A stretch of 64,000 nt of DNA, from positions 139,628,361-139,692,360 of the forward strand of contig NC_079492.1 of assembly GCF_020520425.1 (NCBI RefSeq). The letters are read 5' to 3'. Position 1 is the first letter of the stretch; every line of letters begins with the position of its first letter. Positions 22,415 to 32,353 of this stretch are shown one piece after another. The translations under genes were made by a program, and so were the position numbers. The notes under the pieces are model-generated. The model saw only the letters and a list, made by a program, of their open reading frames with translations. It did no database searches and was not told the DNA's origin. The stretch comes from Spinacia oleracea. Lineage: Eukaryota; Streptophyta; Magnoliopsida; Caryophyllales; Amaranthaceae.

Positions 22415-22684
22415 CTAGTTACATGACAATGGTTCTTCCCCACTGTACAAGGCTAGTAAATACCCGTTGCCAACCCAATCCTCAAAAGGGTAATACACTT
22501 GAAACATAACATAAGACCAACCGAGTAACGGATACCATTTATGCACAATTTGATCCGACTCACGTTTGTTCGGCCCGGGATACAGACATTCTGGGATACA
22601 GACCAACTGCCTCGCGTACCTTCTGTTCACATGCCATCCATTCGTTTCATGTACTGCTTGAAGCCTTGGTTTGATGGCCATCAT
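22415..22684 (-). pseudogene. Unidentified captured coding fragment in the Pack-MULE
   Basis: An 89-codon frame with balanced composition, rich in Trp, Tyr and Cys (ARQLVCIPECLYPGPNK, HKWYPLLGWSYVMFQVYYP, GNGYLLALYSGEEPLSCN). It does not resemble AT-driven chance frames, and I do not recognise the family. Its GC content is higher than the surrounding DNA. Being inside the terminal repeats of a MULE and on the same strand as the captured promoter at 23100-23270, it is best read as part of a host gene segment picked up by the element. Completeness is unknown. Confidence 0.4.
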
Positions 22685-22869
22685 CTAGAACTCTCGAGGT
22701 GAGGCCCCACGAGGTGGATCCCTTCACAACACGCCTTTGTCGAACCCAAGCTTCACTTCATCGAAAAATGATTTCCTCACCATTCGATGATCTGCTTTTC
22801 AGGATTCTCCAACATTCACAACCCCTTTGAGAATGACTCAACAAGGGGTCATGGAAGCATGACATTGGA

Positions 22870-23130
22870 AGGCTACTTAGACAGAGAAACTACGGTCGTG
22901 TTTTTTTTATGACTAATTTTTATTTTCTGATATGGGGGGTGATATTTGTATACAAAATCTTCTATGGTTAAGAAGATATTCATTGTGTTGTGATGAATTG
23001 AAAGGAAAAAAAACTGGGTTGTTGAGTAGAAGAAGAAATATATATGGAGTATTGAATACAAACCGAGATATAAGAGATGAATATTGTTGTAATGCTTTAA
23101 GCCAACCCCCTTGTGTTTATATAGTCAAGG
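22870..23130 (-). pseudogene. Captured promoter, 5' UTR and coding start
   Basis: On the minus strand there is a TATA box (CTATATAAACACAAGG near 23106-23122), then about 100 bp of leader. An ATG in plant context follows (CAACACAATGAATATC, ATG near 22985-22987 region), opening MNIFLTIEDFVYKYHPPYQK and ending after about 36 codons. The order and distances are those of a normal plant gene 5' end. The source gene is not recognised. Confidence 0.45.
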
Positions 23131-23374
23131 AAGACCAATGGAAGATAAGCTGTTTCTCACATCTCAATGCTCCTCATTAAATACTTAGGAGTAGTTAGTA
23201 GACCAAGGAAGACCAAATTAAATATAGTCTTGTTGTAATGCTTTAAGCCAACCCCCTTGTGTTTATATAGTCAAGGAAGACCAATGGAAGATAAGCTGTT
23301 TCTCACATCTCAATGCTCCTCATTAAATACTTAGGAGTAGTTAGTAGACCAAGGAAGACCAAATTAAATATAGT
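23084..23374. repeat. Two 146-bp tandem repeats over a TATA-bearing promoter
   Basis: Unit 1 (23084-23229) and unit 2 (23230-23374) are essentially identical, beginning TTGTTGTAATGCTTTAAGCC and ending ACCAAATTAAATATAGT. Each contains the minus-strand TATA box CTATATAAACACAAGG, so the captured promoter has been doubled. Near-perfect identity implies a very recent event. Confidence 0.9.
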
Positions 23375-24175
23375 GCGTCTGAAATGCAACTTGTATCTAA
23401 TACAAATGTTTAAATTTCCAGAACAGTGGATACATACTCCGTATATGTGCCTAGTTTGAACACATACTCCGTATTAAGGTTCATTACCTTACTCGGACGA
23501 AGCTCTTTTACGTCCTCTTATCTAACGAGTATGACCATTAATTGAATTTCGTTAAATAATACTCTGATGAGCGAGCTTAGCTTTGAGACGAGATAGAACA
23601 CAAAATGAGGCTCATTAAACAAATCAGTTTGGACATGATCTGAACACAAACATGCTCGTTCATGTTACAAGCTCGTGAACAAGCTCGTTTATGTTCATTT
23701 ATTTAATTAATTAGACGGGCTTGAACACACATCTAAACTTGATAAATAAATTAGATTCAGGAGCATGAAATATTGGACATATCGGTAAGTGCAACGTCTA
23801 ATTGTAAATTGTAACAAAATTCATAATTCACGTTCTACAAAATTTTTAAGTGTTTTGTTTGCCATGGAATGTTAAATACTCTGTTTTTTGAGAGCCTCAA
23901 CGGCTATATTTTTGTAAAAAGCTAACTGAAATGAATTTCCCTTTATTTAATTATTGGTAAATGGTAAATGTAACTGTTTTTTTGTCGTTTAGTGCCTTTT
24001 ATTTAGTTTCCTTTTAATTTAATTGAATTTTAACGGCCGTTAGTAACAGAAGTCAAAAAGCAGCGGTTTCCATCCATTTTGAGGGACCTAAATGCTCCTT
24101 TTGAAACTTGAGGGACCTAACTGCTCCTTTTGGCAAAGTTTAGGGACCTGCAGATCTATTTACTCGCTTATGTTC

Positions 24176-24345
24176 TGTTCACCTTAATTATTTTCACTTA
24201 TTTTAGGAAAAATAATTTCAGATAAATTTAGTTAAGTTCAGATAAGGTTAGTTTAGGAAAAATGAGGATTGACCAAATATAATTTATAATTAAAATAAGT
24301 TTTGATAAGTTCTAATAAGTTTAGTTAAGTTCAGATAAATAAATA
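24176..24345. mobile_element. Fragment of a GATAAGTTC-repeat MITE family
   Basis: The sequence carries irregular repeats of AGTTCAGATAA/AAGTTCTGATAAGT after TGTTCACCTTAATTATTTTCACTTA. A related end (AATAAGGTGAACCACATTGGGGCC) lies at about 33068-33090 and comparable termini bound the element at 46135-47605. Boundaries here are unclear. Confidence 0.35.
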
Positions 24346-24361
24346 GTTGATTAAGAACATT

Positions 24362-24503
24362 TGAGACTTATTTTCAAGAGTCGATCTCTTGTGATGTTCT
24401 TGAGTGTTCTCACAAGGAAAAATATCGATTAATTCAAGTTGTAACGAATAGTATCTACATCAAAAGTATTGTGTTTACACATCTATCAATTGGTATCAGA
24501 GTT
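24362..24503 (+). mobile_element. Possible LTR end with initiator-Met primer-binding site
   Basis: The word TGGTATCAGAG at 24492-24502 is the usual plant LTR-retrotransposon primer-binding site (initiator Met tRNA). It is preceded two bases earlier by a CA ending, as at the end of a 5' LTR. Only a short stretch of leader follows before a different LTR begins. This is a fossil remnant, probably Copia-type. The left boundary is a guess. Confidence 0.4.
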
Positions 24504-24642
24504 AAGAAAAATATTAGTGATGCGGTGGAGGAAGCTAGTATGGAAAGAAAGATCTAACTAATGTGCTTGTAATTTGCTCATCTTTGTGAGCCAATTAAGA
24601 TATCTTTTGTGTACATATTAGCGTTATTTAGTTGCATATAGT

Positions 24643-26502
24643 TGCATTTTGAGTTATTCCTATTATATTTGTCTTTTTTTGCTTATTTTTTACGGAGAGC
24701 TCCTCTTTCCCTATTTTCAGGCCAAACTAAAGCGACACACAGAGTATGGATGTCCCACTAATCCAAAAGAGAGATTGACCATGCCAATGGGGTTCGAGTG
24801 TAACCTTCGCGACATTCTCGTCATCCCACCTCATCATTATCATTGAAGGCTCTCGCAAAGGAAGAGAAGTATGAGTGAAAAGCTTCCACCAAGTCGAGTC
24901 TTCGGGCTTGAAGGAAACACGATGCTTATGGAACGGGAGAAATGTAGAAAATAAGTAAGGAATCTAGGGTCATGATCCTTGCACGGATGATGCAACCCTT
25001 AGATCTCACTGGGAGAAAGATCGCCAATGGATATCAGCTATGCACGGACCGTGCACGATTCAACTAGAACTGCACACCCCTATGCATGAGTCATGTGAAT
25101 TTGATCTGGGTCGTGCAACACCTGCTATCCCAATTCAGCTCGAGATCATGCAACACCTGCACGGGTCGTGCAGAGTTGATGAAGCCCGTGCTGCCGTGCA
25201 GTGTCTGACGGCAACCCTACTTTTTGGTTACAAGTTTCCCTTAGTATAAATAGAAGGTTACCCTTAAGTACACATGTGTTGAGTGTGTATTAGACTTATT
25301 TTATGTCATTTGTTTTTCTCTTTGGATTACACACTCTCAACACCTTTATTGCTTTCTAGATTACTCTTTAATTTGCTTAATGTGTATTTCAATTTCTGCA
25401 CGTTTAGGAGCATTATCTCCTCTTTCAATTCAAGTATTTTCTTTTGTTTACTTGCTTAATCTCCTTATTGCTTTCAATTATAACTTTTTTGCAAATTTTT
25501 GAGTTTTTAGGGCATGATTTGTGGTCGAAGTTCTGTACCGAATTTGATATGTTCTCGGTGTTCATCCTCGAATTCATCTTTTAGTGTGTAGTTTCTTTAC
25601 CCGAAGTAGAAAGTCATGTTTTCATGTATGGTTTGCTTAGATCTACTAGGTTTAAGTGTTACTATGTGTGAGTAGTACGTTCTCTTAGACCTAGAGGTTG
25701 GGTGACCTCTAGTGAAATTATGATATTTTTTCTCTTTCTCTTTTGCTATTTTCGTTTTTATGAATTGTTGAGGTGATTTGTGCATTTTTCTTAGTAGTAT
25801 GACCATATGGATGTCAACTCAATGCTTTGTTCCTACACCCCTCACGAGGCCTTAAAGTGACACCGAGGAGGGTCCGGGGGTCTTGATTACTCAGTCTTGT
25901 GAGATGTTCATATATAAGTGGATTCCGTGTCTAGGGGCCGATGAAAGTCGAGGCTAGGTAGGATTATGTGTTCACCCATGTTGATATTCATCCACTTTGG
26001 GTGGGTTGAGATGACCAAAGTGCTATGCTCAATGTCTTAGAAGTGTTCTGACCTTAATTCGATCGGGGAACGTTCACTTGTAGGAAGCGAATGTCACCGG
26101 TGAAAGTCAGGGGATTCATACTTATAGGGTGCATAGGTCCCTTTCTTGATTTGATCCTTAGTATAAGAGTCGTGACTTTCCATAGCTATACTAGGTGGAA
26201 TCGAATCCTCTTTCCTAGTCATATCTCTTTGTATTGATTAACTCGTTTGTGCAACTAGTGACGAGTTGTGAAAAAATCCCAATTATTGCTTAGAGTAAAG
26301 TGTGCTAGTAGCTACATGTGTCTTGCTAGTATGAAAAAACGTGTGATCTCCTAGAGTTCGACCCCTTACTTATCCCTTGTCTACTTACCCCTTGTCTACT
26401 ATATTTTGTGCAGTACCATAAGATTCAATTCAGTCAAGTAGACTAAATTATATTACTTGTGTGGACGCCCCAAGTGTCTAACGACGCATTTGGAGCCCAT
26501 CA
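24643..26502 (+). mobile_element. Probable solo LTR of a Ty3/gypsy-type element
   Basis: The stretch starts TG (TGCATTTTGAG) and ends CA (GGAGCCCATCA), flanked by near-matching 5-mers ATAGT and ATAGC. A TATA box (TATAAATAGAAGG, near 25247) sits about a third of the way in, and a phrase typical of plant gypsy LTR 3' parts (AGAGTTCGACCCCTTACT) lies near 26356. No primer-binding site, polypurine tract or internal genes adjoin either end, so it looks like a solo LTR of about 1.86 kb. It is a fossil of moderate age, given one mismatch in the duplication. Confidence 0.5.
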
Positions 26503-26507
26503 ATAGC

Positions 26508-28632
26508 TAAGAACCAAGATGTTAGCTTGCTATGGACTTATGGTGTCGTTTTTCTGAGTGATGTACAAAACTAGTAGAATATGTGCTTATAATTGAAGTT
26601 ATGATCATTTCACCACCTTGAAAATCTATTATATATGAATTTTTTAACATTAATCTATTAGGTTTAAACTGGACTTATTCATTCTTATGTGAATTCAATA
26701 ATTGTTGTATAAACTTCTCGGGGTTTTGAATGGAACTCATGTAACCTTTATGTAAAACTATTATGAAATTGTTAGTCCACACATTCAAATAAATATATTT
26801 TCCTCCTTTATAGGTTGAAAGAACAAAGCGCAAGCATGTACTAGCTCTGTGTTTTTTTGGGATATTTTTATAAGCCCATTCTAATTTCCACACTTACCAA
26901 CATAGAACATGTATGAATTTCCTATTTCCAAATCACCAATATTGATCAAAATATATTATGTAATAGTGTGAAAACACAAGTGCGCAAATCAAAAGATAGA
27001 GGGAGTTAGAGATTTTACAGATCCTCTCAGAAAACCATGAGCTATGTGGGGGTAAAGAATGCATGAGGTGGTATGATCAAGAAAACTAAAAGTAATTAAG
27101 CAGAGACCCCAACAAAAATGTACTCCACATATGCTTACACACCCATCTTTAAATACTATCAAAATGGTTCTTTCCATACCTTTAAAATACTACAATCTTG
27201 ACCAATAAGCCGCCACTTTCATTAATTAATAGACTTCTAATACATAATTAAGTAATACTAATTACACAATTAAAGCTGTCATCAGAATATCTAGGTTGTA
27301 CTTTGAAGTTCATTTCTCAAAGCAAACATGCCATGTTAGGGTGCTTAGCACTAAGCCACCATTCGCACAACTCATCTTTCCTGATTAAGAATAAGGTTAA
27401 ACATGGTTTATTAGTGGACAACTAAAATAGGTAAACTTTTGGAGACAAAGAGCTTCACACTACAAGGTGCCACTTTGTACATATCAGGCTTTAGTTTATT
27501 TGTAATTTGGGACTAATTGTTTACTACTCTCTATTTTTTATTGGGGCATGCACAATATGCACCACACAGATAACCACTGTCCAAAAGTTTAAAACGGTAT
27601 ATATTTTCGTGTTTATAACTGTAAACGGTAAACTTCGATGGAATAGTGTCAATGTACGGTTTGAAGGTTGTCGAAATTGGCCCGACTAATAAGTGGTAGA
27701 TTTCGGGAATTTTTTTGGCCCACCCTAATTAGTCGGGTTTGAACGTAAATTTTCGACTTAACCCTAACCTAGTGGTTGGGCTTGAAATGGGCCACCTTTT
27801 TTTGCTGAAACTTCGCCTAACCCATGATAATGAGAGTAACCCATGATAACCTTCAACGAGAGTAGTTTCTTACACATAAATATCATAGGTTGAAGTAAAG
27901 TTAATACGAAGTATTTGCCAAAAAAAGAAGTTAATACGAAGTACTACGTACAAAGTATTGAAAATGAAATTGAGCAAGCAACAATAAACATGTCATTAGT
28001 ACTCTCGCTTAAAAAACAAAACAAAACATGAAATTAGCAGGCCAGTAATGTCGATAACTCGAATGCTCCCCTAGGAACTTGAAGTCCAACTCAAGAAATC
28101 AAATTTAGAAAATAATTTTAGGAAAAAAAAAAATGAAATGTGGTTGAAACTTGAAACTAGACATGGTTACTAACTCAATCGGAAAGTTAGGGTCAAGTTA
28201 GAAAAACTTTTATTAGACATATTCAATATAGGGTTAAAATGACAGGCCAGTAATTTAAAACTATAATAGTTAATTTTTTTAAATAATTTTATATGTATAG
28301 CTTCATATTCATTAGAGTAGGGTTAGTGCTAGCTTGAGCAATAGTTTGAGCAATAGTCTTATTGAGTATTAATCTATGACCTCTCATTTAAGTGGGAGAT
28401 ATGACAAACGCCTGAGCAAGAGTCTTGGAATACCAAGGCTCTACTTAAGACGTTTAAATAGTAAGTTCTATCTTAATTATTATTTTATTTTATTTTTCAC
28501 AAGTTTGAGAAGCCTTGAATATGAGGGGTGAAGTGAAAAAATTAAGTGTGAAAGGGTATCGACAAGAATCTGAGAAATTAAAAATAAACAAAAATGAATA
28601 AAAAAAACTAATGTAGAACTCTTAGCTCAAAT
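26508..28632. other. Intergenic, no gene supported
   Basis: Over 2 kb of AT-rich sequence with only short chance frames. I looked for splice-linked exons, RNA polymerase III boxes and inverted ends and found nothing convincing. A repeated word (GTTAATACGAAGTA, near 27900 and 27930) is a small local duplication. Confidence 0.45.
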
Positions 28633-28850
28633 CAGTTGCGAAGCCAAGAATTGCATGTTGGGGGGCGAGAAAAAACACTATGAGGGATATGAACACTTGA
28701 CCAAAGAGTCCACGTGAGATAATAAACCAAAAATAACCATTGTGACAAGAAGTATTTAGTAATATATTTTGGTAATATATACATTTATACGTTTTCTTTT
28801 AAAATTATTGGGGGCGGCCGCCCCTCACCCGCCCCATATCTCCGCCCTTG
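28633..28850. mobile_element. hAT-like MITE with 8-bp duplication
   Basis: It starts CAGTTGCGAAGCC and ends ATATCTCCGCCCTTG, flanked by GCTCAAAT and GCTCAAAC (7 of 8 matching). It is 218 bp and non-coding. The right part is unusually G/C-rich (GGGGGCGGCCGCCCCTC near 28810), which would form a tight local hairpin. Confidence 0.75.
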
Positions 28851-28858
28851 GCTCAAAC

Positions 28859-29279
28859 TAGCGTTAATTTTGCTCTTTAACTCCTTTCTATTTTTATTGA
28901 CTCTTGCACTATCGATTCACTATTGACTCCCAACCAGCTTTCACCCACTCAATATTGACTAGTTTTAAGGTGACCCTTTTATGACCTATGTACAATCAAA
29001 GATGACTCTTTAATGACCCAACCCACTTTAAAACCTTACCCACCCAAACCCAATAACAAGGTCTAGTTGAAACTTTGGTAAAGGTAGGCTTATATGATAC
29101 TATGTATTTTTATTTTTTTAGTACAAATGAGCCAGAAGTACAATATAAATTATAAATGGGGATCGAAGAATTCGAATCTGAGACCTATATTACACATGCC
29201 TTTTTTTTAACCACTAGGCCAAAATCTCATCGGTAGTGTTTATGTGATAATGATTATGTACTTTTTTAGATGCCCTTTC
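28859..29279. other. Spacer with a minus-strand SINE copy
   Basis: Within it, 29141-29235 on the minus strand shows a SINE head: GGCCTAGTGGTTAAA (A-box-like), GGTCTCAGATTCGAATTC (B-box-like), then CCCCATTTATAAT. The rest is unremarkable. Confidence 0.5.
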
Positions 29280-30450
29280 ACCCGCCGCTCCTCTCCCTCC
29301 TTTTTATCTCTTCTCTCTCATCTTTAGGGTTTCAGTTTTCTTGGTCGTTTAGGCCGAAAATAGTCTAACTTTTCCGAAAATTTGACTATTTTCGTTCCTT
29401 CTTCTTGTTTTTTCTTCATGTTTTGTCTTGTTTTGGTTTCTTTTCCATTGATTTGTTCCCAATTTATTCTTGAGTTGTTCATTCCCAATTTATTTGAGTT
29501 TTTAAAGTTTTCTAGGTTCTTGATTCTCATAAATGGATGAGAATTTTTTAGGGTTTCAATAATTGGGAAGGAGATTTGGAGTCGTACAAATTTAGGGTTT
29601 ATCATCAACTCGTCGATCAAAACAGTTCGTGCGCGGATTGCGAATGACTCTATTTGGAAAGATGCGAAAACATCGAAAATCACTGCTCGCGTCAAACTAG
29701 AAGCGGTGGAGTACGAGATGTGCGTTAGGATGCAAAATAGTGATTGTTTTGATTGTAACAGTTATGCATTTTCTTTAAATATGTGGTATGCATATCTATT
29801 TTGTCATTGTAGATGCCATATGACTGATTATAAATGATATTATTTTTTTCCCGTCAAAATAAAAGAAAACATTATGTACCTTTTTTTTTATACGGGAGAA
29901 TAATATCATTAGTAATTAGCCATACGACATCTACAAAGATAAAAACGATCTGCATACCACATATTCAAAGAAAATACATAATTGTTACAATCAAAACAAT
30001 TATTATTATGCATTTTAAGGCACATCTCGTACTCCATCGTTTCTAGCTTGACGTGAGCAGTGATTTTCGATGTTTTCGCATCTTTCCAAGTAGAACCCTT
30101 CGCAACCTGCGCACGAATTGTTCCGATCGACGAGTTGATGATAAACTCTAAACATGTATGAATCCAAATCGCCTTTACAATTATTGAAACCCTAAAAAAA
30201 TTCTCAACCATGGATGAGAATCAAGAACCTAGAAAACTCTAAGAAGAACCCAAATAAATTGGAAACAACTCAAGAATAAATTGGTAACAAATCAACAGAA
30301 AAGAAACCAAAACAAGACAAAACATGAAGAAAAAACAATGAGAAGGGACGAAAATTAGACTATTTCCGACCAAAACGGCCAAAAAAACTGAAACCCTAAA
30401 AGATGAGAGAGAAGAGAGAAAAGGGGAAAGAGAGAGGCGGCAAGAAGGTA
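29280..30450. repeat. Large foldback: two ~550-bp inverted arms
   Basis: The left arm (about 29280-29837) is the reverse complement, with scattered differences and indels, of the right arm (about 29905-30450). A spacer of about 70 bp (including CCCGTCAAAATAAAAG) separates them. Matched landmarks include AAACCCTAAA/TTTAGGGTTT, GGTTCTTGATTCTCAT and its inverse, and GATGCGAAAACATCGAAAATC and its inverse. The unit is flanked by a 20-21 bp direct repeat GATTATGTACTTTTTAGATG (29252-29272 and 30462-30481). A transcript through it would form a very long imperfect double-stranded RNA. The minus-strand frames in both arms show similar residues (INSSI..RAQVAK..WKDAKTSKIT), so the arms may derive from a gene fragment, unrecognised by me. 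Confidence 0.85.
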
Positions 30451-30946
30451 CGTATTTAATAGATTATGTACTTTTTAGATGATACACTAGTGGATTTAAT
30501 TAGTCTAATCATAGTTAGTTCATTGAACCTTTCTATTTCTACTGAGTTGTTAGTAATGGGCCTAACGGCAGGTTTGAAGTTCAGAGCTTTGTCATGTGGG
30601 CTGTGGCCCTTATCGGTTTAATCGGGCTATTTGTCTTGTGTCTGTTGGATATGACCATAGAAGTAAACTTGGGTTATGTTTCCCATATTGGGCCTTGAAA
30701 GATTGGTTTTTTTTCTTGAGGTTTTTTTTGGGTAGATATTGAACTATTTATTGGACTCTAGTCCATACCTTTTGTCATCTTAATTATAGTGTTAAACCGT
30801 TAATATCAAGCTTTGGTTCCCCTCAACAAAATCTTAATTTTGGATTGATCTTGAATTAGAGTGTGGAGCGACGATGTTCCTATGTTACTATAGAATAAAG
30901 TAATAACATATATGTCTAGAGGGTAACACCTCTAATTAGAGTCTAA

Positions 30947-31185
30947 CTAGTGTGTGGTTCGGGCGTTAGCTCCGGGTTTTACTTTTAGTCCGGTTTACAT
31001 TTTTTAAAATGTGCCTAACTTTAAAAGATTGTATTTTACATTTATATGTGAAAATATGACAAACATTGTAACTAGTTAAGATGGTAAGTAGCGAAACTTT
31101 TAATCCACGAGGTTTAATCCACGAGGTTTGAGTCTACGTGACACATATACGTTTTCACAAACGCCTTTTAATATATTAGTATAGA
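30947..31185 (-). mobile_element. Short non-autonomous Helitron F (minus strand)
   Basis: On the minus strand it starts TCTATACTAATATATTAAAAG after an A and ends CTAG before a T. A weak GC-rich hairpin (CCCGGAGCTAACGCCCG) lies 12 bases before the end. It is 239 bp long and non-coding. The 5' terminus is the classic plant Helitron start and differs from the A/B/C family. Confidence 0.75.
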
Positions 31186-31264
31186 TTTGGACTCAAATGG
31201 ATAAATTAAAAGTATTTTGGTAACACCTATAATTAATGCAATACGTTTGTCATCGGTGCTTGTA

Positions 31265-31380
31265 ATATGGGGATAGTCTGTTGGTTCAATGGTGAATGAG
31301 GCTAAATTTGGTATGGATGACGGCGTGTTTAATTCGGATTAACCTTAAGAATTAACCGGGTGGTAACAAAATAAATAAAT
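31265..31380 (+). mobile_element. SINE fragment with A/T-rich tail
   Basis: It has an A-box-like TGTTGGTTCAATGGTGAATG and a 3' part ATTAACCGGGTGGTAACAAA followed by AATAAATAAAT. The 3' part matches that of the SINE at 48549-48702, which defines a shared family tail. Confidence 0.5.
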
Positions 31381-31884
31381 ATAATCAGGCATTAACAATT
31401 CAACCTTTCCAAACTACGAAATTGGGTCGAGTTGATTTCGAGCTAGGTTCTTTGATGACGAGAACTTGAGAAGGCAATGTCAAAGAATGTCATCAAACTA
31501 AAGGCAACATGATCGAAAAAGCACACACATACACACCTAATGAGTTATGATCAGGAGTTGACAAGTTTGAACTATTTTTTGAAAAAGTTTGAGGTTTTTA
31601 TATGGTATATGTGCGCCTCCAAACAACGAAAATGTCACTAAATTTTCCAAGTTTGGATTGATATTTTTCACATATAAAAACATACTGCATAACATGAAAT
31701 TATGTGATCCGGTGGAGTTTGAGATCATAGTCTATTGTTTGCAGGTTTAAAATGATAAAAGTTCAACTGATTTCCAAACTCTAGTTTGTTAACACCTCAA
31801 TTAAAAAAAAGTTACACCAACTTACATTTTAATAGTCATGATTGAACATTCTTAATCCATTAAAAGTGCGTAAAACTTTGAGTA

Positions 31885-31980
31885 TTCTATAAATTACAAA
31901 TGGGGGCGGAGGATTCATACCTGAGACCTATTGTACTACACAGACCCTCAATCTTAATCAATAGGCCACGACATCATTGG
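31885..31980 (-). mobile_element. tRNA-derived SINE head (minus strand)
   Basis: On the minus strand the order is GTGGCCTATTGATTAAG (A box), GGTCTCAGGTATGAATCC (B box), then CCGCCCCCATTTGTAAT. This is the best-preserved member of the family also seen at 10233, 29141 and weakly at 1150. It lies about 370 bp upstream of POB1. Confidence 0.6.
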
Positions 31981-32353
31981 CGATTATTTAACATATACGG
32001 AGTAATGAGGAACTAAAATACAATGCCAAACTGAAGTACTGAACCTCTGATTGATGGTTTGCGGTCAACATTTTATTTTATTTTATTTTTTTATTTTTTT
32101 TGACGGCACCACTCTTTTCATATTCTCATGAAATTGAAACCTAAGTAACGTTTTCCCTCAAAAAAAAATAAAAAACCTAAGTAACGTACTCCGTATAGAC
32201 GGTGACATAGTGTTATTTATAAGGAGTATTTATAATTTTATATTATTATGTGTCACAATATAACTGTGATACTCCCCCTCTATAACACACTAACTCAGAG
32301 TTATCAAAATTTGGGGGTTAGGGTTTCTGGGAAAGTAGATGAAACAGTAGAAT
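31981..32353 (+). promoter_or_regulatory. Upstream region and 5' UTR of the POB1-like gene
   Basis: The 370 bp before the POB1 start codon contain AT-rich sequence with several TATA-like words (TATTTATAATTTTATATT near 32227) and a pyrimidine-rich stretch (ACTCCCCCTCTATAAC) before the ATG at 32354. A TATAAC word lies near 32280. I cannot fix the transcription start. Confidence 0.4.

Larger units (their letters stand above)
21759..24165. mobile_element. Non-autonomous MULE of the same family (Pack-MULE-like)
   Basis: It begins GAGTAAATAGGTCTGGAGG and ends GCAGATCTATTTACTC, matching the termini of the 13429-20510 element. It is flanked by a perfect 10-bp direct repeat GCTTATGTTC (21749-21758 and 24166-24175). 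About 250 bp at the left and 320 bp at the right are homologous to the large MULE. The right end is nearly identical, the left end more diverged. The interior lacks the transposase and GRF genes and instead holds unrelated sequence, including what looks like a captured promoter and coding start on the minus strand. This is the organisation of a Pack-MULE. Confidence 0.92.

Noticed and set aside
29324-29695. Minus-strand open frames in both arms of the foldback (also 29909-30211)
   Set aside because: They share residues because the arms are inverted copies, but the two arms are not both open in equivalent frames and no domain is recognisable. Kept only as a note under the foldback.
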